DNA of 64,000 nt from Halopenitus malekzadehii (lineage in GTDB: Archaea > Halobacteriota > Halobacteria > Halobacteriales > Haloferacaceae). The position numbers and the translations under genes are program-made. Positions 51,425-60,444 of the stretch are shown here, piece by piece. Positions within the stretch are counted from its first letter, which is position 1, and each line of letters opens with the position of its first letter. The stretch covers positions 434,001 to 498,000 of the forward strand of contig NZ_FNWU01000001.1 in NCBI RefSeq assembly GCF_900108505.1, in the 5' to 3' direction. The notes under the pieces were generated by a model that worked only from the letters and a program-made list of their open reading frames with translations, was not told the origin of the DNA and did not search any database.

Positions 51425-51879
51425 TGTCGTCGATCTTCGCGGTCAAGACGACCGCGAGCCAGGAACGGACGGTCGCGGACATGCTCGCCGAAAAGGAGAT
51501 GCCGGAGATCCACGCGGTCCTCGCACCCGACCAGCTCACGAGCTACGTGATGGTCGAGGCCGACGACGGCAGCGTCTTCGCCCGCGTCCTCGACGAGATC
51601 CCGCACGCTCGCGGCGTCATCTCCGGCTCCGACGGCCCCGCCGAGAGCGGCTTCTCGGAGGTCGAACACTTCCTCTCGCCGACCCCCGACGTCGAGGGGA
51701 TCGCCGAGGGCGACATCGTCGAGCTCATCGCCGGCCCGTTCAAGGGCGAGAAGGCGCGCGTCCAGCGGATCGACGAGGGGAAAGATCAGGTCACCGTCGA
51801 GCTCTACGAGGCGACCGTTCCCATCCCGGTGACGGTTCGGGGCGACCAGATCCGCGTGCTCGACAGCGACGAACGGTAG
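51424..51879 (+). CDS. spt5: Transcription elongation factor Spt5 (NusG family)
   Basis: The 151-aa protein has an NGN domain (residues 1-85; IFAVKTTASQERTVADML, YVMVEADDGSVFARVLDEIPHARGVI) and a KOW domain (about 92-148; EGDIVELIAGPFKGEKARVQRID). With Spt4 it clamps RNA polymerase and supports processive elongation. It overlaps secE and is co-translated with it. Confidence 0.95.
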   Translation: MSSIFAVKTTASQERTVADMLAEKEMPEIHAVLAPDQLTSYVMVEADDGSVFARVLDEIPHARGVISGSDGPAESGFSEVEHFLSPTPDVEGIAEGDIVELIAGPFKGEKARVQRIDEGKDQVTVELYEATVPIPVTVRGDQIRVLDSDER

Positions 51880-52024
51880 CAACCGCTCGTTCACGCGACG
51901 AGGGAAGCGAGAGCGCTCGAACGGAACCGCCCACGACGAACCCGGCCGTGTCGACCCCAGTCGCGGCAGTGTCCGGTCGATCCGTCGGTGCCTTTTAACT
52001 GTCCACCGTTCATACGGAGTCACA

Positions 52025-52630
52025 ATGGCACTCCTACAGAAGCTCAAAGAGAAACTCGGGATCGGCGGCACGTCGACGACCGACCATACCGACACCGACA
52101 CCGAGGTCACCGTCGAGCACGACCCCGACGAGGCGGTCGCGCAGGACGCCGGCGATCCGGCCGCGGACCCGGATCAGGGTGCCGCGGCGGAGACGGACGC
52201 GGCCGCCTCGACGGAGACGCTCGTCGACGAGGCGGCCGCCACGGAGCCCGATGAGGCGGCCGAACCGGCCGAGGCCGCCGGTCCGGACGCGCAGGATCGC
52301 GAGGCGACGGCCGACGGTGCTGACGCGGAGACGACCGCAGAGGACGGGGATGCCTCCGAGACCGTCGACACGGAGTCGGCTGCGGCGGACGGGAACGAGT
52401 CCACCACGGAGGAGGACGACGTGGACGAACCCGAGGACGCCGACGGTGCCTCCGGCACGCCGGTCGACACGATCAAGGGTATCGGCCCCGCCTACGCCGA
52501 GCGACTCGCCGAGATCGGGATCGGCTCGGTCGGGGACCTCGCCGACGCGGACGCCGCTGCGGTCGGCGAGGGCGCGAACGTCGGGGAGTCCCGGGCAGCC
52601 ACCTGGATCGAGCGCGCGAACGAGGCCTGA
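52025..52630 (+). CDS. Acidic helix-hairpin-helix protein
   Basis: The 201-aa protein has a short basic amphipathic start (MALLQKLKEKLGIGG), then about 125 residues of extremely acidic Ala/Asp/Glu/Thr low-complexity sequence. A C-terminal HhH motif domain follows (VDTIKGIGPAYAERLAEIGIGSVGDLADADAAAV, about 148-190). HhH pairs bind DNA without sequence specificity. The acidic spacer probably keeps the domain on a flexible tether. A TATA-like TTTTAAC sits 27 bp upstream. Function is unknown. Confidence 0.78.
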   Translation: MALLQKLKEKLGIGGTSTTDHTDTDTEVTVEHDPDEAVAQDAGDPAADPDQGAAAETDAAASTETLVDEAAATEPDEAAEPAEAAGPDAQDREATADGADAETTAEDGDASETVDTESAAADGNESTTEEDDVDEPEDADGASGTPVDTIKGIGPAYAERLAEIGIGSVGDLADADAAAVGEGANVGESRAATWIERANEA

Positions 52631-52749
52631 TCCCGACTGTCCCCCCGGTCGGGGATCGGAGCGGGGTGGCGTCGCCGGAGCGGCGTCGGAGGCACAGCAG
52701 ACCGTGAGCGTCTCGCAACGTTCAAACCGCCCGCCGAGCACCGGATCGT

Positions 52750-53205
52750 ATGGACGAGGATCGTCGGATGCTTCCCGCGGCGGACGTGCCGAGGGACGGA
52801 ACGGTACTCGTGACGCTACGGCCGGTCGGGGACGTCGAAACCGGAACCGGAGACCAGGGCGGCGACGGCGAGGAGCTCGAGGCGATGCTCATCGAGCTGG
52901 CCGACGGCATCGCCTGCTACCGCAACTACTGTCAACACTGGACGGACGTTCGGATCGATCGTGGAAACGGCGCGACCGTTCGCAACGGGGAGATCGTCTG
53001 TGAGAAACATGGCGCGTACTTCGCGTCCGACACCGGCGTCTGTTCGTTCGGCCCGTGTGAGGGTTCGGTCCTGGATGCGATCGACGTGGCGGTTCGAGAC
53101 GGCCACGTGGTGTTGGCCGATCCCGATTACGCCTTCGAACGGCTCGGTCCCACGGAGCGGCCGGACGCCGCAGGCGGATCCCGGATCGATTTCACCGGAT
53201 CGTAG
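52750..53205 (+). CDS. Rieske-type [2Fe-2S] protein
   Basis: The 151-aa protein has the Rieske cluster motifs CYRNYCQHWTD (Cys-x-His) and EIVCEKHGAYFASDTGVC (Cys-x2-His), about 20 residues apart. There is no signal peptide or membrane anchor, so it is a soluble ferredoxin-like Rieske protein. It probably transfers electrons to an oxygenase or reductase encoded elsewhere. The variable first loop includes a Gly/Asp-rich insertion (VETGTGDQGGDGEE). Confidence 0.85.
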   Translation: MDEDRRMLPAADVPRDGTVLVTLRPVGDVETGTGDQGGDGEELEAMLIELADGIACYRNYCQHWTDVRIDRGNGATVRNGEIVCEKHGAYFASDTGVCSFGPCEGSVLDAIDVAVRDGHVVLADPDYAFERLGPTERPDAAGGSRIDFTGS

Positions 53206-53261
53206 CGACGCGATCGACGTCCGGAGTAACATTCAGGTAGCGGTGTCGAGAAGGGATAGGT

Positions 53262-53555
53262 ATGCCACCCGCGACCGACGACGATGACGCCGACGGAACC
53301 CAGGGCGGACTGACCGAAGCGGACCTCCAGGAGCTGACCGACGGACTCGTGAAACACTCCTCCGGCGGCGGGACGACGGTGTACAAGAACGCCGCGGGTG
53401 TCGGCTGTCCGAACCCGAACTGCGACCGCGGCATCTTCCGGACGCTGTTCGTCAGCGACACGGGCTGGCAGGAGCTCGGCGCCACCCGCGAGGGCGTCCA
53501 CCTCTGTCTCACCTCGACCGACGACACGCGGCTCGTGTTCATCCACGAGGAGTGA
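53262..53555 (+). CDS. Small haloarchaeal Cys-containing protein (97 aa)
   Basis: The protein has an acidic N-terminus and a central segment VYKNAAGVGCPNPNCDRGIFRTLFVSD with a CPxxxC pair, then EGVHLCLTSTDDTRLVFIHEE. It resembles short haloarchaeal proteins annotated as flagella cluster proteins (DUF7385-like), although no motility genes are near. The CxxxxC arrangement may bind zinc or be redox active. Its stop overlaps the start of the next gene (GTGA). Confidence 0.7.
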   Translation: MPPATDDDDADGTQGGLTEADLQELTDGLVKHSSGGGTTVYKNAAGVGCPNPNCDRGIFRTLFVSDTGWQELGATREGVHLCLTSTDDTRLVFIHEE

Positions 53556-54280
53556 TCCCGGTGGACGGCACACCCGATCAGCACGAGGAGGCTGCCGGCC
53601 GAGGACCGTCCGGCGACGCCGAGCGCGGGACCCCCGGCGCCGGCGTCACCCCGACCGCGCGGGAGATCGCCCCGGCCGCCCCCGAGGATTTCGGCCTCGT
53701 CCAGGTCTGGTGGGGCGACGGCAAGGGGAAGACCACCGCGGCGCTCGGGATGGGAATGCGGGCCGCCGGACACGGCTATCGGGTCCACCTCCTGCAGTTC
53801 ATGAAGGGCGGCGCCGACTCCGTCGAGCCGGACCGCGGCGAGTACAACGCGATCGCCGCACTACCCGGGATGTCCTACGAGAACACCGGCCACTACGGCT
53901 GGCACGGATTTCGGGACGGTTCGGCCGACGACGACCACGCCGCGAAGGCCGCCGGCGGACTGGCGCGAGCCCGGGAGCTGATCGACGCGGCCGCCGACGC
54001 CGACCTGACCGATCCGCTCCCCCTGGCCGGCGATCCCGAGGACGGGGTTCACCTGTTGATCCTCGATGAGGTCCTGTATGCCGCCGATAAGGGGCTCATC
54101 GACGCCGCCGACGTCCGCGAGTTGATCGACGCGAAGCCGGCCGATCTCGAACTCGTCGTGACCGGGAGCCACACGCGTCCCGACTACCTCGAGGACGACG
54201 TCGATCTGATGACCCGCGTCGGCAAGGAGAAACACCCGATCGACGCCGGGATCCGGGCGCGAAAGGGGACCGAGTTCTGA
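53552..54280 (+). CDS. cobA: Cob(I)alamin adenosyltransferase (CobA/CobO type)
   Basis: The 242-aa protein has an N-terminal acidic extension of about 45 residues and then the P-loop FGLVQVWWGDGKGKTTAALGMGMRAAGHG. It also has HLLQFMKGGADS and HLLILDEVLYAADKGLID with the Walker B acids, and LELVVTGSHTRPDYL near the end. The family transfers the adenosyl group of ATP to corrinoids. It starts with GTG inside the previous stop and lies 18 bp before cbiP, so the cobalamin genes form an operon. Confidence 0.9.
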   Translation: MIPVDGTPDQHEEAAGRGPSGDAERGTPGAGVTPTAREIAPAAPEDFGLVQVWWGDGKGKTTAALGMGMRAAGHGYRVHLLQFMKGGADSVEPDRGEYNAIAALPGMSYENTGHYGWHGFRDGSADDDHAAKAAGGLARARELIDAAADADLTDPLPLAGDPEDGVHLLILDEVLYAADKGLIDAADVRELIDAKPADLELVVTGSHTRPDYLEDDVDLMTRVGKEKHPIDAGIRARKGTEF

Positions 54281-54298
54281 GCCGGAACCCGTGATTCG

Positions 54299-56020
54299 AT
54301 GACCCGATCGGACACGCGTACGCTGCTCGTCGCCGGCACGGCCAGCCACGTCGGCAAAAGCACCGTCGCCGCCGGGCTCTGTCGGCTCCTCGCCGACCGG
54401 GGCGTCGACGTCGCGCCGTTCAAGGCACAGAACATGTCGAACAACGCTCGAGCCGTCCCCCGCGCGACCGGGTCGGATCACTCCCCGGCGGCCGAGTCGG
54501 ATGCCGGCTCCGGCTTCGGCGAGATCGGCGTCTCCCAGTACACCCAGGCGCGTGCGGCCCGCGTGCCTCCGACGACCGACCACAACCCCGTGTTGCTCAA
54601 GCCCAGCGGTGGCGGCGAATCGCAGGTCGTCATCGACGGCGTGCCGGCGGCGACCGTTCCCGCCGGGGAGTATTATGACGACCACTGGGAGACAGCTCGA
54701 ACCGCGGTTGACGACGCCCATGCCAGACTCGCCGCTGATGCGGAGATGATCGTCGCCGAGGGGGCCGGATCGATCGCGGAGATCAACCTTCACGATCGGG
54801 ACCTCGCCAACATCGAGACCGCACGGATCGCCGACGCCGACGTGCTCCTCGTGGCCGACATCGAGCGTGGCGGCGTCTTCGCGTCGCTCGTGGGGACTCT
54901 CGAGTTGCTTCCGGACGACGTTCGGGACCGCGTCGTCGGCGTCGTGATAACCAAGTTCCGCGGGGATCGATCCCTCCTGAAGCCCGGTCTCGAGGCGTTC
55001 GAGGACCGGACGGGCGTGCCGGTTCGCGGGGTGCTCCCCTTCGACGATCCGGGCTTGCCGGCGGAGGACAGCGTCGACCTCCCGGCGGCCGATGCCCGGA
55101 CGCCGACGGTTCGCGGGGATGATGACGGCGTTCCCCCCACCGATGCGATCACGATCGCGGTACCGCGGCTGCCGCGGATCTCCAACGTCACGGACCTCGA
55201 ACCGCTTGCGGCCGAACCGGGCGTCCACGTGCAGTACCTGCCGGTTGGGGACCGCCGAGACGTCGGCTCCGGATCCGCCGCACCGCTCGCGGACGCCGAC
55301 GCCGTCGTCCTCCCCGGAACGAAGAACACCGTCGACGACCTGATCGCCCTTCGGGATGCCGGGCTTGCCGCGGCGATCCGCGACTTCGAGGGGCCGGTCG
55401 TCGGCCTCTGTGGCGGCTACCAGCTGCTCGGCGACCGGATCCTGAACGCCGATGTCGAGGGGACGACCGACGTCTCGACGGTCGAGGGGCTGGGGCTGTT
55501 GCCGGTCGAGACGGTCTTTTCACACGACAAGCACGTCGTCGAGACCACCCGTCGGATCGACGGAGTCGGTCCGCTTGCCGGCGCGACGGGGACGGTCCGG
55601 GGTTATGAGATCCATATGGGCGAGACGCGACCGGCGTCTCGCGACGCTCCTCTTGCGGCGGGCGTCGACCCGGCGCTGCAGACCCCGTTCTCGGCGATGA
55701 CCGACACCGACGTCGTCGGTGACGATGCCGACGACGGTGGCGCTGCTGACGGCGGTGACGTGGATCGGGACGACCGGGACGGCGTCGCCCTCGGGGCCGC
55801 GCTCGGCGGCCGGTCCGGGGTCGTCGGGACCTATCTCCATGGGCTCTTCGAGAACCGTGACGCTCGGTCCGCGTTCCTCGCAGCGGCGGGCGGTTCGGAT
55901 CCGGATCGATCGATCGACCGATTCCGCGACTCCGCTGGCGAGGACCCCTCTCCGTATGACGCGGCCGCCGATCTGCTCGTCGAACACGTCGACCTCGATG
56001 GACTGCTTCCGGACCGATAG
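54299..56020 (+). CDS. cbiP: Cobyric acid synthase
   Basis: The 573-aa amidotransferase adds four amide groups to adenosylcobyrinic acid diamide. It has the ATP-binding start [33 protein letters not shown], and [22 protein letters not shown] in the synthetase half. The triad-type glutaminase half has [15 protein letters not shown] (Cys nucleophile), GYEIHMGET and [12 protein letters not shown] with the His. It is longer than the usual 480-510 aa because of acidic insertions (about 60-75, 265-285 and 470-500). Confidence 0.94.
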   Translation: MTRSDTRTLLVAGTASHVGKSTVAAGLCRLLADRGVDVAPFKAQNMSNNARAVPRATGSDHSPAAESDAGSGFGEIGVSQYTQARAARVPPTTDHNPVLLKPSGGGESQVVIDGVPAATVPAGEYYDDHWETARTAVDDAHARLAADAEMIVAEGAGSIAEINLHDRDLANIETARIADADVLLVADIERGGVFASLVGTLELLPDDVRDRVVGVVITKFRGDRSLLKPGLEAFEDRTGVPVRGVLPFDDPGLPAEDSVDLPAADARTPTVRGDDDGVPPTDAITIAVPRLPRISNVTDLEPLAAEPGVHVQYLPVGDRRDVGSGSAAPLADADAVVLPGTKNTVDDLIALRDAGLAAAIRDFEGPVVGLCGGYQLLGDRILNADVEGTTDVSTVEGLGLLPVETVFSHDKHVVETTRRIDGVGPLAGATGTVRGYEIHMGETRPASRDAPLAAGVDPALQTPFSAMTDTDVVGDDADDGGAADGGDVDRDDRDGVALGAALGGRSGVVGTYLHGLFENRDARSAFLAAAGGSDPDRSIDRFRDSAGEDPSPYDAAADLLVEHVDLDGLLPDR

Positions 56021-56114
56021 GTTCGGACCGGTACCCGACCGATGCGTTCGGGCGGCGTCGCTCGGCGTACCGGATGGCGTGGATTTTTATCGTCCGGCGA
56101 CGACCCGTCCACGT

Positions 56115-57173
56115 ATGCGTGTCGCGTTCGTCTCGCTTTTCACTCCACACCACGGCGACACCCCTGCCCGACGTCGAACGCGACGACTCGCCGACGCACT
56201 CGCCGACCGCGGCCACGACGTCGCATGGCTGTGTACCCAGTGGTGGGGTGGCGACCACGGTGCGTTCACCGAGGACGGGATCGAGTACCGGCGCGTCGGT
56301 GCCGACCCGGAACCGATCGCGTTCACAGCCCGGGTTCCGGCGGCGTTGCGGCGGTTCGACCCGGACGTCGTCCACGCCGTCAACAGCCCACCCGGCGGCG
56401 CCATCGCGGCGACCGTGAGCCGGCCGATCCACGGCGCGCCGGTCGTCGTCGACTGGTGGCGCGACCGTCCCGAGGACGGCACGGTCGGATACCGGATCCT
56501 GGCTCGACGTGCGGACGCGGTCGTGACGCCGGCCAAGACGGTGGCGACGCGGGTCCGCGAACACGGCGCGCCCGATGACGGCGTCGAGACGATCCCCGAA
56601 AGCGTCGACCTCGACGCCGTCGACTCCACCCCCGTCGATGACCGGTTCGACGTGGTCTACTCCCGACGGCTCGACCGGCACGCGAACGTCGACTCGTTCT
56701 TACTGGGTCTCGCGGAGCTGCGTGATACGGACTGGTCGGCGGCGGTCATCGGCGACGGCCCCGAGCGCGCTGCCGCCGAGGCGACTGCCGCCGACCTTCG
56801 GCTCGCGGACCGGGTCGAGTTCCTCGGCGAGCAGCCGCTTGCCGATCGCCTCGCGACGTTCAAGGGCGCCCACGTGTTCGCCCAAACTGCGACCAGCGAG
56901 GCGTTCGCGGGCGATCTCCTCCGGGCGCTCGCGTGTGGTTGCGTCGGCCTCGTCGAGTACCAGGCCGGATCCAGCGCACACGAGCTCGTCGAGGGCGACG
57001 CCCGTTCCAGCCTCGTCACGAGCCCCCAAGAGCTCGCGACCGCCTTCCGGGAGGCCGCTACACAGCCACACCGGACGACCGGTGACGGGTTCGAGGCGTA
57101 CGACCGCCGCACGGTGTTGGAGCGGTATCTCGAACGCTATCGCTCGGTCCGCTCCGATCGCGGCCTGTTGTAG
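56115..57173 (+). CDS. Glycosyltransferase family 4-like protein
   Basis: The 352-aa GT-B protein begins MRVAFVSLFTPHHGDTPARRR, with a Rossmann N-half (DVVHAVNSPPGGAIAATVSR, VVDWWRDRPED). The C-half has VIGDGPERAAAEATAADLRLADRVEFLGEQP and TSEAFAGDLLRALACGCVGLVEYQ, the donor-binding E-x7-type segment, slightly altered from the usual EGFG form. It may build cell-surface glycans or glycolipids. A TATA-like TTTTTATCG at 56084-56092 sits 27 bp before the ATG. Confidence 0.88.
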   Translation: MRVAFVSLFTPHHGDTPARRRTRRLADALADRGHDVAWLCTQWWGGDHGAFTEDGIEYRRVGADPEPIAFTARVPAALRRFDPDVVHAVNSPPGGAIAATVSRPIHGAPVVVDWWRDRPEDGTVGYRILARRADAVVTPAKTVATRVREHGAPDDGVETIPESVDLDAVDSTPVDDRFDVVYSRRLDRHANVDSFLLGLAELRDTDWSAAVIGDGPERAAAEATAADLRLADRVEFLGEQPLADRLATFKGAHVFAQTATSEAFAGDLLRALACGCVGLVEYQAGSSAHELVEGDARSSLVTSPQELATAFREAATQPHRTTGDGFEAYDRRTVLERYLERYRSVRSDRGLL

Positions 57174-57194
57174 TCCGCTCCCGACTGGATGGAC

Positions 57195-57218
57195 GTCGAC
57201 GACTGGCTGATCGTCGAC
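57195..57218. terminator. Inverted repeat between convergent genes
   Basis: GTCGACGA (57195-57202) and TCGTCGAC (57211-57218) are perfect complements with an 8-nt loop. They lie between the end of the glycosyltransferase gene and the end of the convergent halocyanin gene. A role in transcript ends is likely. Confidence 0.35.
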
Positions 57219-57277
57219 GATCGCGACATCGCCTCGGTGGCGGTGTTCGGGACACGAGGACGGTCCGGCGCCGGTGG

Positions 57278-57898
57278 CTATTCGTCGCCGCCGTCGCCGC
57301 CGTATCGGAGGAAGAAGAACGCCATTCCGAGCGTCGAGACCATCGCGATGAACGTCGCGATGCCGAGTGCCTTTGCCCCCTCGGGAACGAAGACGACGCC
57401 GGAGGCGCTGTCCCCGCCGCCGGTCGATTCGGTTTCGATGTCTCCGCCGACGGCGATGCCGCCGTGCATACCGACCTGGGAGTGTGGGTCACACTGGTAG
57501 TGGGTGATGCCGGCGTCCTCCTCGGAGGTTTCGTACTCGAAGGTGAACCCTTCCTCGCCGGTGATCTCGCTCTCGAAGGAGGCGGGGCCGTCGACCGCGT
57601 GGACGTTGTGGTCGCCGCCGTTGCCCGTCCACTCCCAGACGATCGTGGTTCCGGGGTCGACCCAGACCTTCGTGGGGTCGAACGCGAGGCCGTCGCCCGC
57701 GCCGACCGCGATCGTTACCTCGTCCTGTCCGCGGGCGTCCGTGTAGCTATCCACGTTCCCCTCGACCGACGAGGGCCACACCGGGACCTCCTCCTGTGCC
57801 GCCGCCGATCCGGCGGCACCGGCGGCGACCCCAGCCGCGGCAGCGGTGCCGCCGGCCGTGCGAAGCAGCGCCCGTCGCGAGACGTCCTCCGTACTCAT
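57278..57898 (-). CDS. Halocyanin-type blue copper protein
   Basis: The 206-aa protein has a twin-arginine signal (SRRALLRTAGGTAAAAG) and Ala-rich cleavage region, then a plastocyanin fold (about 45-150). The copper ligands are His in GGDHNVHAV and Cys-His-Met in YQCDPHSQVGMHG. A Gly/Ser linker and one C-terminal membrane helix (ALGIATFIAMVSTLGMAFFFL) with a cytoplasmic tail follow. It is exported folded with copper by Tat, anchored at the C-terminus, and carries electrons between respiratory complexes. Confidence 0.93.
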   Translation of the reverse strand: MSTEDVSRRALLRTAGGTAAAAGVAAGAAGSAAAQEEVPVWPSSVEGNVDSYTDARGQDEVTIAVGAGDGLAFDPTKVWVDPGTTIVWEWTGNGGDHNVHAVDGPASFESEITGEEGFTFEYETSEEDAGITHYQCDPHSQVGMHGGIAVGGDIETESTGGGDSASGVVFVPEGAKALGIATFIAMVSTLGMAFFFLRYGGDGGDE

Positions 57899-58049
57899 AC
57901 CCGTGGCTTGGAGACGCCCTGTAGTGAATACTTTGGTTCGCGGTCCGCCGATCGAGCGCCTCGGTCACACGATGCGGCATCGGCGAGCCGTTCATCAAAC
58001 CACGCTCCCGGCCGTCGTAGGCGGTTCGTGGACCTGTTTACGAGACCGG

Positions 58050-58766
58050 TCAGTGATCCGCGCTTGGCGCCTCCTCGACGAACGCCACCGCGCGCACGGG
58101 CGCGCCGTCGGCGCCGGCGATCGGCAGGGGAAACGCGTACAGCGTGAACCGGTCGGGAAGCCCGTCGAGGTTCGTGAGGTTCTCGACGATCGGGAGGCCG
58201 GCCCCGAGAAGCGCGTGGTGGACCGGAAATCCGTCGGGTTCGTCCGGCTGATCCGGGTCGTCCGACCCGTCGGACGTGGCGTCCCCGGAGGGCGTCGGAT
58301 CCGGGTTGAGCACGTCGATCGCGACCCCACAGTCGGCCTCGCGGAGCGCTCGTGCCGCTGCCGGCGTCAGGTAGGGATGATCCCGGTAGCAGTCGGCGTT
58401 CCAGTGGGCGTCCCAGCCGGTTCGGACCACGAGGAGGTCGGCGGCCGCGAGCGCGTCCGGGTTCGGGAGGGCGTCGGCACCGATGGGCTCGCGGGCCGAA
58501 CACGGCGTGACGTCGAGGAACCGGGCGTCGAAGACGTACTCGCCGACCGGCCGGTCATTGAGGTCCGCCCCGCCGGATTCGGTGTGGCTCGGCGCGTCGA
58601 TGTGCGTGCCGGTGTGGCTGCCGCAGTGCAGTTCGTGGACGGCGGCGCCGTCGTCGGCGATCGTCGCGGCCGGCGTGAGTTCGACCGGCGGATCGCCGGG
58701 GAACGTGGACATTCCGGACTCGATCGGCTGTGAGAGGTCGCGATACGCGTCGGATCGGTGGGGCAT
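58050..58766 (-). CDS. Cyclase family protein (kynurenine formamidase-like hydrolase)
   Basis: The 238-aa protein has the metal-binding SHTGTHIDAPSHTE motif (HxGTHxDxP) that defines the cyclase/KynB family. It also has MSTFPGDPPVEL near the start and AIDVLNPDPTPSG later. Members hydrolyse formyl-kynurenine, isatin or similar amides with bound metal. The start and size match the family, apart from an acidic insertion at about 170-190. The substrate is unknown. Confidence 0.88.
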   Translation of the reverse strand: MPHRSDAYRDLSQPIESGMSTFPGDPPVELTPAATIADDGAAVHELHCGSHTGTHIDAPSHTESGGADLNDRPVGEYVFDARFLDVTPCSAREPIGADALPNPDALAAADLLVVRTGWDAHWNADCYRDHPYLTPAAARALREADCGVAIDVLNPDPTPSGDATSDGSDDPDQPDEPDGFPVHHALLGAGLPIVENLTNLDGLPDRFTLYAFPLPIAGADGAPVRAVAFVEEAPSADH

Positions 58767-58872
58767 ACCGAGCCCTTCGACGAGGATCCCCGAGAAACGT
58801 GCGGATCGTGAGAATGGTCAGTCAACGGAGGAGGCGGAGGGCCGGTAGTGGCCAACCCGTCGCGCTACGCGG

Positions 58873-60306
58873 TCACTCGATCGACGGTCCGTCGGAGATG
58901 CTCTCGAGCCAGGCCTCGAGCTTCTCACGCGGCGGCGGGCCGGTGACCAGGCTCACGCTCACGAAGAGCACGAGGCTGGCGACGAGCCCGTAGATGATCG
59001 GGCGGTTCGAGCCGAAGCCGTAGACGGCCATCGACGCCACGACGACGACGGAACTGCCGAGGATCGACGCGACGGCGCCCTGCCAGGTCCCGCCGCGCCA
59101 GAAGAACGCCGCCATCAGGGGCACGAAGATCGCGCCCGTCAGCAGGTTGTACGCCAGCGTGAGCGCGTTGACGACGTCCCCGATGAGGATCGCCACTCCG
59201 ATCATCCCGATGCCGAGCACGAGGATCCCGACCCGGGAGACCAACGTATACCGTCGCTCGCTGGCGTCGGGGTCGATGAACCGCTTGTACACGTCGTTGG
59301 TGAACAGCGTGCTCGAGGCGAGCAGCGCCGAGTCGGCGGTCGACATCATCGCCGAGATGAACCCGGCCAGGATGAGCCCCGAGAGGCCGGTGGGAACCGT
59401 CTCGAGGACCAGCTGCGGAAGCGCGAGATCGGCGTTCTCGAGCCCGGGGAACAGCACCAGGGCGATCATCCCGAGCACCGCGGTCGCGATCCCGTAGACG
59501 ACCGCGTACGCGCCCGTGGCAATGTTCCCGACCCGAGCCGTCCGCGGGCTGTCGGCCGTGAAGACGCGCTGCCAGATGTCCTGGCCGATCATGATCCCCA
59601 GGAAGTACAGCAGGAAGTAGCTGATCACGGTGTCGATCCCGATGCCGGTCGGGCTGAAGTAGGAGGGATCCAGTTCCGCCGTGAGCCCCGAGATCCCGCC
59701 GACCTCGAGCAGACCAAGCGGCAAGGCAAACACGAAGACGCCGATCGTCATGATGATCCACTGAACGAAGTCGGTGATCGTGACCGAGAACATCCCGCCG
59801 AGTGCGGTGTACCCGATGACGATGATTCCAGCCACGAGGATCATCGTGTTGAGCTGGTAGTCGAGCAGCGCCGTGAGCACGGTTCCGATCGATATCACCT
59901 GCGTGATCGCAATCGTCAGCGCGTAGATGCCGGCGACGAGCGCGCCGACGGTCGCCGAGTACTTCTCGAAGCGTCGTTCGAGGATCTCGCCGAGCGTGTA
60001 CGCCTTGAGGTTCGCGAGTTCGGTCGAGATGAGAAAGCCGATCGCCGCGACGCCCAGCCCGAGCCAGACGACGAGCCAGGCGCCGGAGACGCCGTGTTGG
60101 TACCCCAATCCGCCGCCGCCGATCGTCGATGCGCCGCCGAGGATGACCGCGGACATCACCGGCACGTACATCCAGATCGGGATGTCCCGTCCGGCGACGA
60201 GATAGTCGTCGAGGGTATCCGAACGTCGGTACCCCCAGTAACCGACGCCCAACAGGCCGATCATGTAGAGCACGATGATGCCGAAGTCGATGCCGACGAG
60301 TGACAT
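58873..60306 (-). CDS. Sodium:solute symporter family protein
   Basis: The 477-aa protein has about 13 helices of the SSS family. The early helix pattern is VLYMIGLLGVGYWGYRRSDTLDDYLVAGRDIP and the conserved GGASTIGGGGLGYQHG follows. The sodium-site helix is LILAGFISAMMSTADSALLASSTLFTNDVYKRF. It imports a solute (carboxylate, amino acid or similar) with sodium; which one is not visible. A TATA-like TTTACA lies about 27 bp upstream, and a tandem-repeat array at 60358-60425 sits behind it. Confidence 0.93.
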   Translation of the reverse strand: MSLVGIDFGIIVLYMIGLLGVGYWGYRRSDTLDDYLVAGRDIPIWMYVPVMSAVILGGASTIGGGGLGYQHGVSGAWLVVWLGLGVAAIGFLISTELANLKAYTLGEILERRFEKYSATVGALVAGIYALTIAITQVISIGTVLTALLDYQLNTMILVAGIIVIGYTALGGMFSVTITDFVQWIIMTIGVFVFALPLGLLEVGGISGLTAELDPSYFSPTGIGIDTVISYFLLYFLGIMIGQDIWQRVFTADSPRTARVGNIATGAYAVVYGIATAVLGMIALVLFPGLENADLALPQLVLETVPTGLSGLILAGFISAMMSTADSALLASSTLFTNDVYKRFIDPDASERRYTLVSRVGILVLGIGMIGVAILIGDVVNALTLAYNLLTGAIFVPLMAAFFWRGGTWQGAVASILGSSVVVVASMAVYGFGSNRPIIYGLVASLVLFVSVSLVTGPPPREKLEAWLESISDGPSIE

Positions 60307-60357
60307 GGAAATTGTTTGCCACCAGTCCGGTTGTAAACGTTTCGCTCCACGAGCGAT

Positions 60358-60425
60358 CGCTCATCAGTCAGCGCCGCTCATCAGTCAGCGCCGCTCATCA
60401 GTCAGCGCCGCTCATCAGTCAGCGC
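60358..60425. repeat. Four perfect 17-bp tandem repeats upstream of the symporter gene
   Basis: CGCTCATCAGTCAGCGC occurs four times without change (60358-60374, 60375-60391, 60392-60408, 60409-60425), then a broken fifth copy, then two copies of a CCGGTCGTCCCGCTT-like unit reaching the end of the NrpR-like gene. Each unit has short CGCT/AGCG arms. The array lies between the symporter promoter and the 3' end of the regulator gene. Confidence 0.75.
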
Positions 60426-60444
60426 CGCTCACCGGTCGTCCCGC

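Noticed and set aside
52150-52450. The acidic Ala/Asp/Glu stretch of the HHH protein as a sign of a non-coding or frameshifted region.
   Set aside because: The frame is continuous with a sensible N-terminus and a clear HhH domain, and such acidic linkers are common in haloarchaea.
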